From Flavobacterium sp. (lineage in GTDB: Bacteria; Bacteroidota; Bacteroidia; Flavobacteriales; Flavobacteriaceae), in NCBI GenBank assembly GCA_024644805.1, contig JAHEHC010000003.1:1-49491 (forward strand): 49,491 bases of DNA. Reading direction: 5' to 3'. The notes under the pieces are model-generated. The model made no database searches and had not been told where the DNA came from. It saw only the letters and a program-made list of their open reading frames with translations. This document shows positions 32,770 through 42,568 of this stretch, one piece after another. The stretch's first letter is position 1, and the number at the start of each line of letters is the position of its first letter. A program made the translations under genes and the position numbers.

Positions 32770-34005
32770 ATGACCCCAACTACCTTGTTTTATATCATTA
32801 TTGGAATCTTGATCCTGAACTTTTTCATTGATAAGGTGTTGGATCATTTGAACTCAAAGCATTATAAGGATCCAATACCATCAGAACTTGTCGATGTTTA
32901 TGATGAACACGATTATATAAAGTCTCAGAAATACAAATTGGAAAACTATCGTTTTGGAGTTCTCACATCAAGTATCTCCCTAGCTGCCACATTGGCCTTT
33001 TTCTTCTTTGATGGTTTTTCTTGGGTAGATTCTATCGCCCGATCCTATTCTGATAATACGATCTTAATAGCATTGATATTCTTCGGGATCATCATGTTTG
33101 CAAGTGATCTTTTAGGCACCCCTTTTAATTATTATCACACCTTTGTCATTGAAGAAAAATACGGATTCAATAAAACTTCCCGAAAGACCTTTATATTGGA
33201 TAAGATCAAGGGATGGTTCATGACTGCCATAATTGGTGGTGGATTGCTTGCAGCGATCATTTGGTTCTATAAAACAACAGGAGACGCCTTTTGGCTGTGG
33301 GCATGGGGTATCATTACCCTTTTTATTTTCTTTATGAATTTGTTCTATGCCAAATTGATCGTGCCGATCTTTAACAAACAAACACCTTTGGATGAGGGGT
33401 CTTTACGTTCAAAGATTGAAGCCTATACCACTAAGGTTGGATTTAAACTGGATAAGGTTTTTGTGATCGATGGATCGAAACGGAGTACCAAAGCCAATGC
33501 CTATTTTTCAGGCTTTGGAAAGGAAAAAAGAATTACCCTGTATGATACGCTCATCAATGATCTGGACGAAGAAGAGATCGTTGCAGTATTGGCTCATGAA
33601 GTGGGTCATTATAAGAAAAAACACATCATTTTTAACCTGATAGCTTCTATAGCCACCACTGGTTTTACACTTTGGGTATTGTCCTTACTTATTGGAAATT
33701 CAATGCTTTCAGAAGCATTAAATGTTTCTGAACCTTCCTTTCATATCGGTCTCATAGCATTTGGAGTTTTGTATAGTCCTATTTCAGAACTAACCGGTCT
33801 TTTGATGAATTATATCTCCAGAAAATTTGAATATCAGGCCGATGATTATGCAAGATCCACCTATGATGCATCTCCACTGGTTTCCGCTTTGAAGAAACTT
33901 TCCAAGAACAATTTGAGCAATCTCACACCGCATCCCTATTATGTTATTGCCCATTATTCACACCCTACATTATTACAGCGATATAGGAATTTATATCATA
34001 AATAG
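32770..34005 (+). CDS. M48 family metallopeptidase (Ste24-like)
   Basis: This is an integral-membrane zinc protease of the Ste24/CAAX prenyl protease 1 type. The 411-residue protein has about six to seven membrane spans, with the catalytic motif HEVGH at 276-280 in VLAHEVGHYKKKH and the third ligand region FEYQADDYARST further on. Bacterial members are thought to act in membrane-protein quality control rather than on prenylated substrates; that is family knowledge. The N-terminal segment YDEHDYIKSQKYKLENYRFG is a typical Ste24 feature. It is the last gene of the run starting at 27680. Confidence 0.93.
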   Translation: MTPTTLFYIIIGILILNFFIDKVLDHLNSKHYKDPIPSELVDVYDEHDYIKSQKYKLENYRFGVLTSSISLAATLAFFFFDGFSWVDSIARSYSDNTILIALIFFGIIMFASDLLGTPFNYYHTFVIEEKYGFNKTSRKTFILDKIKGWFMTAIIGGGLLAAIIWFYKTTGDAFWLWAWGIITLFIFFMNLFYAKLIVPIFNKQTPLDEGSLRSKIEAYTTKVGFKLDKVFVIDGSKRSTKANAYFSGFGKEKRITLYDTLINDLDEEEIVAVLAHEVGHYKKKHIIFNLIASIATTGFTLWVLSLLIGNSMLSEALNVSEPSFHIGLIAFGVLYSPISELTGLLMNYISRKFEYQADDYARSTYDASPLVSALKKLSKNNLSNLTPHPYYVIAHYSHPTLLQRYRNLYHK

Positions 34006-34093
34006 GCGCTCATTAGGGCTGGACATTTTTTCATATAGAAACTCCTTCCTACAAATACTTGTATCTTCCGAAGGTATATATTACTTTTAAATT

Positions 34094-36298
34094 ATGACAG
34101 ATGAAGTTTTAGAAGCGGAAAAGAAAGAGCTTAAAAAACAGTATAAGGAACTCCTGCGTATAAGTTATCGGACCCTAAGTAAAGAGGATAAAAAGATGAT
34201 CCGTAGTGCTTTTGATGTTGCAGTAGATGCTCATAAGGAACAGCGTAGGAAATCTGGTGAAGCTTATGTATTCCATCCCATTGCAGTTGCAAAGATCGTT
34301 GCTTCTGAGATTGGACTGGATGCTACTTCTATTGTATCTGCCCTCTTGCACGATGTGGTTGAAGATTCGACTTATTCGCTTGCCGATATAGAGCAACTAT
34401 TTGGAGAGACCGTCGCTCGAATTGTTGATGGACTTACCAAGATCTCTTCCATGTCTACCGATAAGAACGTATCCTTACAAGCAGAGAATTTCAGGAAAAT
34501 GTTGCTCACATTGAATGAAGATGTCAGGGTGATCATCATTAAAATAGCCGATCGTTTGCACAATATGCAGACCATGGATTCCATGCCGCCCAATAAGCAG
34601 GTCAAGATCGCCTCAGAAACCTTGTATATCTACGCTCCTCTTGCACATAGAATAGGTATGTATAATATCAAGACCGAATTGGAAGATCTGGGATTGAAAT
34701 ATACCGAGCCAAACGTATATGAAGATATTCTAAGTAAAATTAAAGAGAGTAAAGAGGAACAGGATGCCTATATCGATTCCTTTAACAGTATAATAAAAGG
34801 TTCATTGGATGCTGAAAAACTGAACTATGATATCAAAGGCCGACCTAAATCCATCTTTTCGATCAGAAGGAAGATGCTTATTCAAAATGTGAGTTTTGAG
34901 GAGGTCTATGATAAGTTTGCCGTCAGGATCATCTATAAAAGTGATGCTGAAAATGAAAAATTCCTTGCCTGGAAAATCTATTCGATCGTTACCGATCATT
35001 TCAGACCAAACCCCACTCGATTGAGGGACTGGATATCATCACCAAAATCGACCGGTTATGAAGCACTACATATTACGGTTATGGGACCAAAAGGAAGATG
35101 GGTAGAGGTTCAGATCAGAAGTGAAAGAATGAATGAGATCGCCGAGAAGGGATTTGCAGCCCACTACCGCTATAAAAACAAGGAAAAAGACGATCAGACC
35201 TTGGAGACATGGCTAAATAAACTACAGGAAACATTGGAGAATTCTGAGATCAGTGCAGTAGACTTTGTAGAGGAGTTCAAGTTGAATCTCTATGCAAAAG
35301 AGATATTCGTCTTCTCTCCAATGGGTGATCTGTATTCCTTACCAAAAGGAAGTACGGCTTTGGATTTTGCATTTCATGTACATACGGAAGTTGGATTGCA
35401 CACACGAGGAACCAAAGTGAATGGAAAACTGGTTCCATTAAGCAACCAACTTAAAAGTGGTGATCAGGTGGAGATCATAACATCCGAAAAAGCAAAACCC
35501 ACGGCAAACTGGTTGGATTATGCAACAACAGGGAGAGCTCGTTCGAAGATCAAATCTTCTTTGAAACTCGAAAAGAAAAAGATCGCCGATGACGGAAAAG
35601 TGATCTTGGCCAGGAAACTAAAATCACTTAAGATCACTTTAGATGAAAAAACCATAAACCAACTGGTTGTCTACTTTAAGCTCAGGACCAGTTTGGATCT
35701 TTTCTATCGTGTTGGAGCAGGTATCATTGACAATACCAAATTAAAGGACTTTGCATCATCTAGGAACAATGCATTTGTCAGCTTCTTCAAGAACAGGATT
35801 AGAAAAACAGAACGACCTGAAGAGTTGAATAAGGACGAGCTCACTTCAAAATACGATTCATTGGTGTTTGGAAAGGAGCAAGAAAAACTGGATTACAAGC
35901 TCGCCGCTTGTTGTAACCCCATATCTGGTGATGATGTTTTCGGGTTTATAACCGTTTCGGATGGGATCAAGGTCCATAAAAAGAACTGCCCAAATGCTTT
36001 GCAATTACAAAGCAATTATAGCTATAGGATCTTAAAGGCCAAATGGATCGATTCTTCGCAAGATGGATTCAAAGCCGAGATCAATCTTTCCGGTATCGAT
36101 ACCATGGGATTGGTCAATGAGGTTACCAAGGTCATTTCAAACAACCTGGGGATCAATATGAAAAGTGTTCTTTTTGAGAGTGATGATGGGGTTTTTACTG
36201 GTAAAGTAACCGTTGTGGTTCAAAATAAGAGCATCCTGACTAACTTGATAAAAAATCTTAAAAAAATTAGTGGTATCGATAAAGTAACCAGAGTTTAA
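34094..36298 (+). CDS. rel: Bifunctional (p)ppGpp synthetase/hydrolase
   Basis: This is the long RSH enzyme that makes and degrades the stringent-response alarmone (p)ppGpp. In the 734-residue protein the N-terminal HD hydrolase domain is intact (H61, H86-D87, E90-D91; ALLHDVVED). The synthetase domain follows with RPKSIFSIRRKM, FAVRIIYKS, STGYEALHITVMGP and VEVQIRSERMNEIAE. Next come a TGS domain (FVFSPMGDLYSLPKGSTALDFAF), a zinc-finger-like region (KLAACCNPISGDDVFGF) and a C-terminal ACT domain. Both catalytic halves therefore look active. The 88 bases upstream hold no strong promoter match. The Fur-like gene follows 22 bases downstream with its own promoter box. Confidence 0.96.
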   Translation: MTDEVLEAEKKELKKQYKELLRISYRTLSKEDKKMIRSAFDVAVDAHKEQRRKSGEAYVFHPIAVAKIVASEIGLDATSIVSALLHDVVEDSTYSLADIEQLFGETVARIVDGLTKISSMSTDKNVSLQAENFRKMLLTLNEDVRVIIIKIADRLHNMQTMDSMPPNKQVKIASETLYIYAPLAHRIGMYNIKTELEDLGLKYTEPNVYEDILSKIKESKEEQDAYIDSFNSIIKGSLDAEKLNYDIKGRPKSIFSIRRKMLIQNVSFEEVYDKFAVRIIYKSDAENEKFLAWKIYSIVTDHFRPNPTRLRDWISSPKSTGYEALHITVMGPKGRWVEVQIRSERMNEIAEKGFAAHYRYKNKEKDDQTLETWLNKLQETLENSEISAVDFVEEFKLNLYAKEIFVFSPMGDLYSLPKGSTALDFAFHVHTEVGLHTRGTKVNGKLVPLSNQLKSGDQVEIITSEKAKPTANWLDYATTGRARSKIKSSLKLEKKKIADDGKVILARKLKSLKITLDEKTINQLVVYFKLRTSLDLFYRVGAGIIDNTKLKDFASSRNNAFVSFFKNRIRKTERPEELNKDELTSKYDSLVFGKEQEKLDYKLAACCNPISGDDVFGFITVSDGIKVHKKNCPNALQLQSNYSYRILKAKWIDSSQDGFKAEINLSGIDTMGLVNEVTKVISNNLGINMKSVLFESDDGVFTGKVTVVVQNKSILTNLIKNLKKISGIDKVTRV

Positions 36299-36303
36299 TT
36301 GAG

Positions 36304-36311
36304 TAATTTTG
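36304..36311 (+). promoter_or_regulatory. Candidate -7 box for fur
   Basis: TAATTTTG is a full TAnnTTTG match, ending nine bases before the fur ATG at 36321. Transcription would begin at or just before the start codon, so the message may be nearly leaderless. Confidence 0.48.
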
Positions 36312-36320
36312 TAACTTCAT

Positions 36321-36788
36321 ATGAATCAAGATATCAACCAAAATAGTCAGGCCATAGTCAAGAATGTCTTCACTACCTATCTCGAGGAAAAAGGACATAG
36401 AAAAACACCTGAACGGTTTGCTATTCTTCAAGAAGTATACGACCATAATGATCATTTTGACATTGAATCGTTGTATATCAATATGAAGAATAAAAATTAT
36501 AGGGTGAGCAGGGCTACGCTTTATAATACAATCGAATTATTGCTGGAATGTGGATTGGTTCGTAAACATCAATTTGGGAAAAATCAGGCTCATTATGAGA
36601 AATGCTATTTCGATAAACAGCACGATCATGTTATCCTTTCCAATGGGGAAGTGATCGAATTCTGTGACCCAAGAATTGAATCCATTAAAAAAACAATAGA
36701 AGACGTTTTTAATATTGAAATTATTAATCATTCGCTCTATTTTTACGCAAACAAAAAAACACCCGGAAAAAAACGGGGAAATTCTTAA
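36321..36788 (+). CDS. fur: Fur family transcriptional regulator
   Basis: This 155-residue metal-sensing regulator has a winged-helix N-terminal domain ([25 protein letters not shown] and the recognition region [20 protein letters not shown]) and a C-terminal dimerisation domain with [20 protein letters not shown]. The HDH metal-binding cluster is kept, but the usual CxxC structural-zinc pair after it is missing: the sequence reads ILSNG. Fur, Zur and PerR cannot be separated with confidence, so the symbol is provisional. It has its own promoter box, and purA starts five bases after its stop, an unusual pairing that puts purine synthesis behind a metal-regulator gene. Confidence 0.85.
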   Translation: MNQDINQNSQAIVKNVFTTYLEEKGHRKTPERFAILQEVYDHNDHFDIESLYINMKNKNYRVSRATLYNTIELLLECGLVRKHQFGKNQAHYEKCYFDKQHDHVILSNGEVIEFCDPRIESIKKTIEDVFNIEIINHSLYFYANKKTPGKKRGNS

Positions 36789-36793
36789 ACTTT

Positions 36794-38065
36794 ATGGCAG
36801 TAGACTTACTACTAGGATTACAATGGGGAGATGAAGGTAAAGGTAAAATCGTTGATGTCCTCACCAAGAACTATGATATAATTGCCCGTTTTCAAGGAGG
36901 CCCAAATGCCGGTCATACACTTGAGTTTGATGGAATAAAACATGTGTTACATACCATTCCAAGTGGGATTTTTCATGATAATACGATCAATCTGGTTGGA
37001 AATGGTGTCGTGATCGATCCCGTGATCTTCAGAAAAGAACTTGAAAGCCTTTCAAAATATGGTATCGACCTAAAAAAGAATTTGGTGGTCTCAAGAAAAG
37101 CCCATCTTATACTTCCTACCCATAGATTGTTGGATGCGGCTTCGGAAGCATCAAAAGGGAAAGCCAAGATCGGATCGACCTTAAAAGGAATAGGCCCTAC
37201 CTACATGGATAAAACTGGAAGAAATGGAATTCGTGTCGGTGATCTTGAAATGAAGGACTGGAAGAAAAAATATCGGGCCCTGGCGAACAAGCATGTGAGC
37301 ATGATCGATTTTTACCATTCAGAAATTGAATTTGATCTTAGTGAATTGGAAACTGAATTCTTTGAGGCTTTAGAAATATTGCAATCCTATACCTTCATCG
37401 ATAGTGAGGAATTCTTACATCAAGCTCAAAAAGAAGGTAAGACCATCCTGGCTGAAGGTGCTCAAGGATCCCTCCTCGATATCGATTTCGGGACCTACCC
37501 CTATGTTACCTCATCCAATACTACTGCGGCAGGTGCCTGTACCGGACTTGGAGTATCACCAAGCAGGATCAATGAGGTTTTTGGAATTTTCAAAGCCTAT
37601 ACAACGCGTGTAGGTAGTGGACCCTTCCCTACCGAGCTATTTGACTCCTATGGTGAGACCATGGGCCGTGTTGGAAATGAATTTGGTGCAACAACAGGTC
37701 GACCAAGACGATGCGGATGGTTGGATCTAGTCGCATTGAAATATGCCGTTCAAATTAACGGAGTGACCCAATTGATGATGATGAAGGGCGACGTACTCAG
37801 TGGATTTGATAAACTTAAGGTCTGTACTTCTTATAAATACAAAGGAAAGGTGATCGAACATCTTCCATACAATATTGAAGAGGAGAATGTAACACCCATC
37901 TATACTGAAATGAAGGGCTGGAAAGATGATCTGACAACAATGACCGATGCTTCGCAAATTCCGCAAACATTGAATGATTATATCTCATTCCTTGAAAAAG
38001 AGTTGGAAGTACCTATAAAGATCGTTTCAGTAGGTCCAGATAGAACACAAACCATCCATCGATAA
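36794..38065 (+). CDS. purA: Adenylosuccinate synthetase
   Basis: PurA joins IMP and aspartate at the expense of GTP, the committed step to AMP. The 423-residue protein has the GTP-binding start GLQWGDEGKGKI with the catalytic D13, and NAGHT with catalytic H41. IGSTLKGIGPTYMDKTGRNGIR, EGAQGSLLDIDFGTYPYVTSS and TTGRPRRCGWLDL follow in the expected order. Length and motif spacing are standard. It begins five bases after the Fur-like gene, and its stop is followed by a new promoter box for the OstA-like gene. Confidence 0.97.
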   Translation: MAVDLLLGLQWGDEGKGKIVDVLTKNYDIIARFQGGPNAGHTLEFDGIKHVLHTIPSGIFHDNTINLVGNGVVIDPVIFRKELESLSKYGIDLKKNLVVSRKAHLILPTHRLLDAASEASKGKAKIGSTLKGIGPTYMDKTGRNGIRVGDLEMKDWKKKYRALANKHVSMIDFYHSEIEFDLSELETEFFEALEILQSYTFIDSEEFLHQAQKEGKTILAEGAQGSLLDIDFGTYPYVTSSNTTAAGACTGLGVSPSRINEVFGIFKAYTTRVGSGPFPTELFDSYGETMGRVGNEFGATTGRPRRCGWLDLVALKYAVQINGVTQLMMMKGDVLSGFDKLKVCTSYKYKGKVIEHLPYNIEEENVTPIYTEMKGWKDDLTTMTDASQIPQTLNDYISFLEKELEVPIKIVSVGPDRTQTIHR

Positions 38066-38071
38066 ATACCT

Positions 38072-38079
38072 TATCTTTG
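38072..38079 (+). promoter_or_regulatory. Candidate -7 box for the OstA-like gene
   Basis: TATCTTTG is a full TAnnTTTG match in the 48-base purA-OstA gap, 34 bases before the TTG start. It is identical to the box upstream of udk. Confidence 0.5.
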
Positions 38080-38113
38080 GTATATTCGTTATCTCTATAA
38101 TAAAACCTATTTA

Positions 38114-39841
38114 TTGAGAAACAGACTATACATAGTTGTCTTATGCTTCATATTCTGCGGGAATATCTCTTTCTCGCAGGTTACAGATGGTGAATCCAAG
38201 GAAAAGACTCTGGTCAATATCAAATCAGGCTATCTGGAAAAAAAACCTGAATTCCCGGATGCCATCATCTATACCAAAGATCGATCTGGACAAGTTTACA
38301 TCGTTCACGAAGGGGTGGAGATGTGGTGCGATCAAGCCTTCGTCTATTTGAAGGATAATTTTGTGAAAGCCTATGGAAAAGTCCGTATCTCACAAGGTGA
38401 TTCTGTGACCATGAATAGCAAGTACGCCGAATATAATGGCAATACACAATTTGCATTTGCCAGCGGTGACGTCACTCTAAAAGAACCAAAAACCACTTTA
38501 AAAACAGATACCTTATACTTCGATAGGGTCAAACAGCAAGCATATTATAGAACCGGAGGTACAGTTAGAGATACCGCAAGTGTACTGACCAGTAGGATCG
38601 GAAGGTATTTTGCAAAGACCAAAAAATATCAATTCATTTCCAATGTTGTAATCAGAAATCCAAAGTACACCGTGAATTCGCAACAATTGGACTTTTATTC
38701 GGAGTCAGGAGGTGCATATTTATACGGAAGTTCGACCATTAAAAGTGAGTCCAGTACAGTGTATTGTGAGAGAGGATACTACGATACCCGGTCCAATATT
38801 GGGTATTTTGTAAAGAATTCGAGGGTTGATTATAATAATCGGATCCTATATGGTGATAGTATCTATTTCGATCGAACTAATAGTTTTGCTTCAGCCACTA
38901 ATAATATCAGAGTACTCGATACGGTAAATAAGACCTTGATCAAAGGTCATTATGCCGAGGTTTTCAAAGAAATGGACTCGGTCTTCATAACAAAAAGAGC
39001 TGTTGCTATTACGCTAAGGGATAACGACTCGATCTACATCCATGCCGACACATTACGAGTTACCGGAAAGGACGAACAAAGGATCATAAAGGGATTCTAC
39101 AGGGCCCGAATGTTCAAAAGAGGATTGGAAGGAGAAGAACCCACGAGTGGAAAATGCGATTCCATCTATTTGAATGAGATGATCGGGATCACTAAGTTAC
39201 TGAACAGACCCATACTTTGGAGTGGTGAGAATCAGATGACCGGAGATACCATCCATATATTATCCAATAAACAAACCGACAAGCTCGATACCCTGAAGGT
39301 CTTTAACAATGCTTTTCTGGTACAAAAGGATAGTGCAGGATATAATCAGGTAAAGGGCGAACGGCTCATCGGTCTGTTCACCAATAATGAATTGGATACG
39401 GTAAATATCGTTAGGAATACCCAAGTGGTTTTTTATTCCAGGGATGAAAAGGAGAAACTGGTTGGTATCAATTCCACTCTCAGCAGTTCAATTCAGATGT
39501 ACTTGAAAAATAATATGATTACAGGAATTCGATTTATCAATCAAGCAAAGGGAAAAGTATATCCTCCATCTCAATTTCCAGAACCAGAACGATTGCTCAA
39601 TGGATTTATTTGGAGAGGAGATGAGCGTTTATTGAAAGTAGATGATCTGTTCAAAGGGAAACCGGTACCAGTACTCACTAAGATAAAAGGAATATCCCTG
39701 CCTGAAGATGAAGGTAATTTCTTTGATGATATCCCAGAAGATGAATTGAATATTCCAGAAGCATCAAAGCTCAAACCGGAGAATTTTAAAAATGACCCAG
39801 AGGAGGAAGAAGAAGGAATTCCACCCGAAAAAGATCGCTGA
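38114..39841 (+). CDS. OstA/LptA-like lipopolysaccharide transport protein
   Basis: This exported beta-jellyroll protein resembles the LptA/OstA family, which shuttles lipopolysaccharide across the periplasm. A signal peptide (LYIVVLCFIFCGNISFSQ) is followed by repeating OstA-type strands: VKAYGKVRISQGDSVTMNS, AFASGDVTLKEPKTTLKTD and similar lines to about residue 330. The later part (IHILSNKQTDKLDTLKVFNN) continues the repeat style. The acidic C-terminal tail is rich in Glu and Pro. At 575 residues it is far longer than E. coli LptA (185). The start is TTG at 38114; the first in-frame ATG would delete the signal peptide. The aminotransferase gene overlaps its stop by one base. Confidence 0.85.
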   Translation: MRNRLYIVVLCFIFCGNISFSQVTDGESKEKTLVNIKSGYLEKKPEFPDAIIYTKDRSGQVYIVHEGVEMWCDQAFVYLKDNFVKAYGKVRISQGDSVTMNSKYAEYNGNTQFAFASGDVTLKEPKTTLKTDTLYFDRVKQQAYYRTGGTVRDTASVLTSRIGRYFAKTKKYQFISNVVIRNPKYTVNSQQLDFYSESGGAYLYGSSTIKSESSTVYCERGYYDTRSNIGYFVKNSRVDYNNRILYGDSIYFDRTNSFASATNNIRVLDTVNKTLIKGHYAEVFKEMDSVFITKRAVAITLRDNDSIYIHADTLRVTGKDEQRIIKGFYRARMFKRGLEGEEPTSGKCDSIYLNEMIGITKLLNRPILWSGENQMTGDTIHILSNKQTDKLDTLKVFNNAFLVQKDSAGYNQVKGERLIGLFTNNELDTVNIVRNTQVVFYSRDEKEKLVGINSTLSSSIQMYLKNNMITGIRFINQAKGKVYPPSQFPEPERLLNGFIWRGDERLLKVDDLFKGKPVPVLTKIKGISLPEDEGNFFDDIPEDELNIPEASKLKPENFKNDPEEEEEGIPPEKDR

Positions 39842-41040
39842 TGCAAGACGATTTTCTCAAATATCAAGCTCAAACCACACAGCATCCTCTGGCAATAGAA
39901 GTCGCAAAAGCCAAAGGTTCCTATATCTTTGATACATCCAAGAAAAGATATTTGGATTTTATCGCCGGTGTTTCTGCCTGTACACTTGGACATTGTCATC
40001 CAAAGGTCATTCAGGCTATAAAGAGCCAACTGGATAATTACCTACATGTTATGGTCTATGGCGAATTTGTTATGGATTCTGCTGTTCAACTTACCAAACT
40101 ACTCGCATCTCTCCTACCCGATCCATTAACAACCACTTATCTTACCAACAGTGGAACTGAAGCCATTGAAGGGTCTTTAAAACTGGCCAGAAGGTCTACC
40201 GGCAGAAAAGAGATTCTTTACGCCGAAAAAGCCTATCACGGCAATACCATGGGATCGATGAGTATTATGGGATCCGATGAAAGAAGGAACCCTTTTGAGC
40301 CTTTGATCCCGGAATGTAGGTCCATAAAATTCAATAATGAACCAGATCTTAAAAAAATAACCGGTGAAACTGCTGCAGTAGTATTGGAAACCATACAAGG
40401 TGGAGCGGGTTTCATACTACCAGCGAATGATTATTTGAAGAAGGTCAGATCACGATGTGATGAGGTCGGTGCTCTTCTGATTCTTGATGAGATACAACCC
40501 GGATTTGGAAGGACCGGCAAGCTATTTGGCTTTGAGCATTATGACATAGTTCCAGATATTTTGGTCATTGGAAAAGGAATGGGTGGGGGAATGCCAATTG
40601 GAGCATTTACTTCATCTCAGCGGTTGATGTCCAATTTAAAGGATCATCCCAAACTTGGCCATATAACGACTTTCGGTGGTCACCCTGTAATTGCAGCAGC
40701 AGCTCTTTCGACATTAAAAGTATTGACTGAAAATGATCTGATAGACAGAACCCTGGTCAAAGAAAAAATATTCAGAGACCGTCTTCAACATCCATTGATC
40801 AAGGAGATCAGAGGAAAAGGGTTGATGCTGGCTATGATCTTTGAAAATGAAGATATCGCAACGGAGGTCATCCTTAAATGTAAAGAAGATGGATTGCTAT
40901 TGTTTTGGTTATTATTTGAGCCAAAAGCGGTACGTATCACCCCTCCATTAACAATATCAGAGGATGAAATTGATGAAGGCTGTACTATTCTCCTACATAT
41001 CCTGGACGGTATTTCCAAACATGACAACCACTCTAAATAG
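39841..41040 (+). CDS. Class-III PLP-dependent aminotransferase
   Basis: This 399-residue enzyme belongs to the acetylornithine/ornithine/4-aminobutyrate aminotransferase group. Cofactor-binding features are NSGTEAIEGSLKLAR, LILDEIQPGFGRTGKLFG and the PLP-binding lysine K245 in LVIGKGMGGGMPIGAF, followed by TTFGGHPVIAAAAL. Substrate specificity is not evident, and no arginine- or GABA-pathway genes are near. The ATG overlaps the OstA-like stop by one base, so the two are cotranslated although their roles seem unrelated. Downstream lies a 127-base gap with a promoter box for the TPR gene. Confidence 0.87.
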   Translation: MQDDFLKYQAQTTQHPLAIEVAKAKGSYIFDTSKKRYLDFIAGVSACTLGHCHPKVIQAIKSQLDNYLHVMVYGEFVMDSAVQLTKLLASLLPDPLTTTYLTNSGTEAIEGSLKLARRSTGRKEILYAEKAYHGNTMGSMSIMGSDERRNPFEPLIPECRSIKFNNEPDLKKITGETAAVVLETIQGGAGFILPANDYLKKVRSRCDEVGALLILDEIQPGFGRTGKLFGFEHYDIVPDILVIGKGMGGGMPIGAFTSSQRLMSNLKDHPKLGHITTFGGHPVIAAAALSTLKVLTENDLIDRTLVKEKIFRDRLQHPLIKEIRGKGLMLAMIFENEDIATEVILKCKEDGLLLFWLLFEPKAVRITPPLTISEDEIDEGCTILLHILDGISKHDNHSK

Positions 41041-41063
41041 CTGTAATAAAAAGGGTTAAAGCC

Positions 41064-41071
41064 TAATTTTG
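41064..41071 (+). promoter_or_regulatory. Candidate -7 box in the leader of the TPR gene
   Basis: TAATTTTG is a full TAnnTTTG match, about 97 bases before the TPR gene ATG. An inverted repeat TGTTAA/TTAACA (41072-41077 with 41086-41091) directly follows it and would lie at or just after the transcript start, where an operator might be. A second, weaker candidate, TATCTTTA, is at about 41133-41140. Confidence 0.42.
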
Positions 41072-41167
41072 TGTTAATAAGTTCGTTAACAACAATACCG
41101 GCATAACTATTGAACCTACATGGACATTCTTATCTTTAAAATAAGAAGAAACCGTTAAATCCCGCGA

Positions 41168-42568
41168 ATGCAATCAAGCCCTAACGAGCATAACAATTTC
41201 TCTCTTTCCCGCTTCGAATCCATGCTTAAGACCAACAGTGTGCTTTTCTTCGACTCCAATGAATTCGAAGAGATCATTCATTATTATCTTGAAAACGGTA
41301 AGATCGCTCTGGCCAAAAAAGCAACCAAACTCGGATTAGAGCAACACCCAACCTCTACCAATCTGAAACTATTCCAAGTTGAAATCTATGTGTTTGAAAA
41401 TAAGCTTGATATCGCAGATGAGTTATTGGATAAACTTTTCCATATCGAACAATCCAATGAAGAGGTCTATATACAAAAAGCGAATATACTTTCGCGAAGA
41501 GACAATCATGAGGAGGCCATAAAGCTTTTGGAACAGGCATTGAAGATCACCAACGATGAATCGGATGTTTTGTCGCTATTGGGGATGGAATATCTTTTCC
41601 TGGAAGATTTCGAGAATTCCAAATACTATTTCATGAAATGCCTGGAACAGGACAAAGAAGATTTCTCGGCATTGTATAATATAATATATTGTTTTGAATA
41701 TTTAGAGCAGCATGAAGCTGCAATTGAGTATCTCAACGAATTCCTCAACAGCAAACCCTATTGTGAAGTGGCCTGGCATCAATTGGGTAAACAGTATTTT
41801 GTTTTGAAAGACTTCAATAAAGCGCTGGCGGCTTTCGATTTTGCTATCATTAGTGATGATCGTTTCATAGGAGCCTATTTAGAAAAAGGAAAGGTACTGG
41901 AGAAGCTTAAACGCTACAATGAGGCCATAGACAGTTATACCATTTCATTGGGTCTGGATGACCCGACTTCCTTTGCATTACTACGAATTGGAAAATGTTA
42001 CGAAAGATTGGGCTGTGATGAATTGGCCATTCAATTCTTCAATAAATGTGTTGAAGAAGATGCATTGCTGGATAAAGGCTGGATCGCAATCACTGATTTC
42101 TATTACAAAAAGAAGAATTATCAAAAGGCCTTGTATTATATTGACAAGGCGATCAATATAGATAGTGAGAACGTTCTCTACTGGAAGCGATATGCCAAGA
42201 TCAATCAGAAGCTGAGTCTTTTTGAAGAAGCAGAGCACGGATTCAGAAGAACTCTTGAATTGGGAAATTACGAATTGGAGACCTGGTTGTCGAGAAACGA
42301 TATTCTGATCCAACTGGGAGAGTATAATGCAGCAACCAATAACTTGTTTCAAGCAGCAGAATTTTACCCGGAATGTGCAGAGATCGAATTTCGTCTCGCC
42401 GGGTTGTTCTTCAATAATAATGATTTCAGAAAAGGAGAATTCCACCTCAAAAATGCCTTGAAGTTGGATGCAGAATATATATTGATCATTGAGGAGTTAT
42501 TTCCGGAGATCATTGAAAATGAATCGGTACAGGAAATAATTCAGAAACACAAAAATCCATCTCTTTAA
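41168..42568 (+). CDS. Tetratricopeptide repeat protein
   Basis: This is a 466-residue cytosolic protein (no signal peptide or membrane span) built almost entirely of TPR helix pairs from about residue 35 to the end. Repeats include NHEEAIKLLEQALKI, EDFENSKYYFMKCLEQ, DFNKALAAFDFAIIS, YNEAIDSYTISLGL and NYQKALYYIDKAINI. Such proteins act as scaffolds; nothing shows the partner. I recall similar proteins next to the DUF368/aroE genes in other flavobacteria but cannot verify it here. The DUF368 gene starts 31 bases downstream with its own promoter box. Confidence 0.83.
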   Translation: MQSSPNEHNNFSLSRFESMLKTNSVLFFDSNEFEEIIHYYLENGKIALAKKATKLGLEQHPTSTNLKLFQVEIYVFENKLDIADELLDKLFHIEQSNEEVYIQKANILSRRDNHEEAIKLLEQALKITNDESDVLSLLGMEYLFLEDFENSKYYFMKCLEQDKEDFSALYNIIYCFEYLEQHEAAIEYLNEFLNSKPYCEVAWHQLGKQYFVLKDFNKALAAFDFAIISDDRFIGAYLEKGKVLEKLKRYNEAIDSYTISLGLDDPTSFALLRIGKCYERLGCDELAIQFFNKCVEEDALLDKGWIAITDFYYKKKNYQKALYYIDKAINIDSENVLYWKRYAKINQKLSLFEEAEHGFRRTLELGNYELETWLSRNDILIQLGEYNAATNNLFQAAEFYPECAEIEFRLAGLFFNNNDFRKGEFHLKNALKLDAEYILIIEELFPEIIENESVQEIIQKHKNPSL

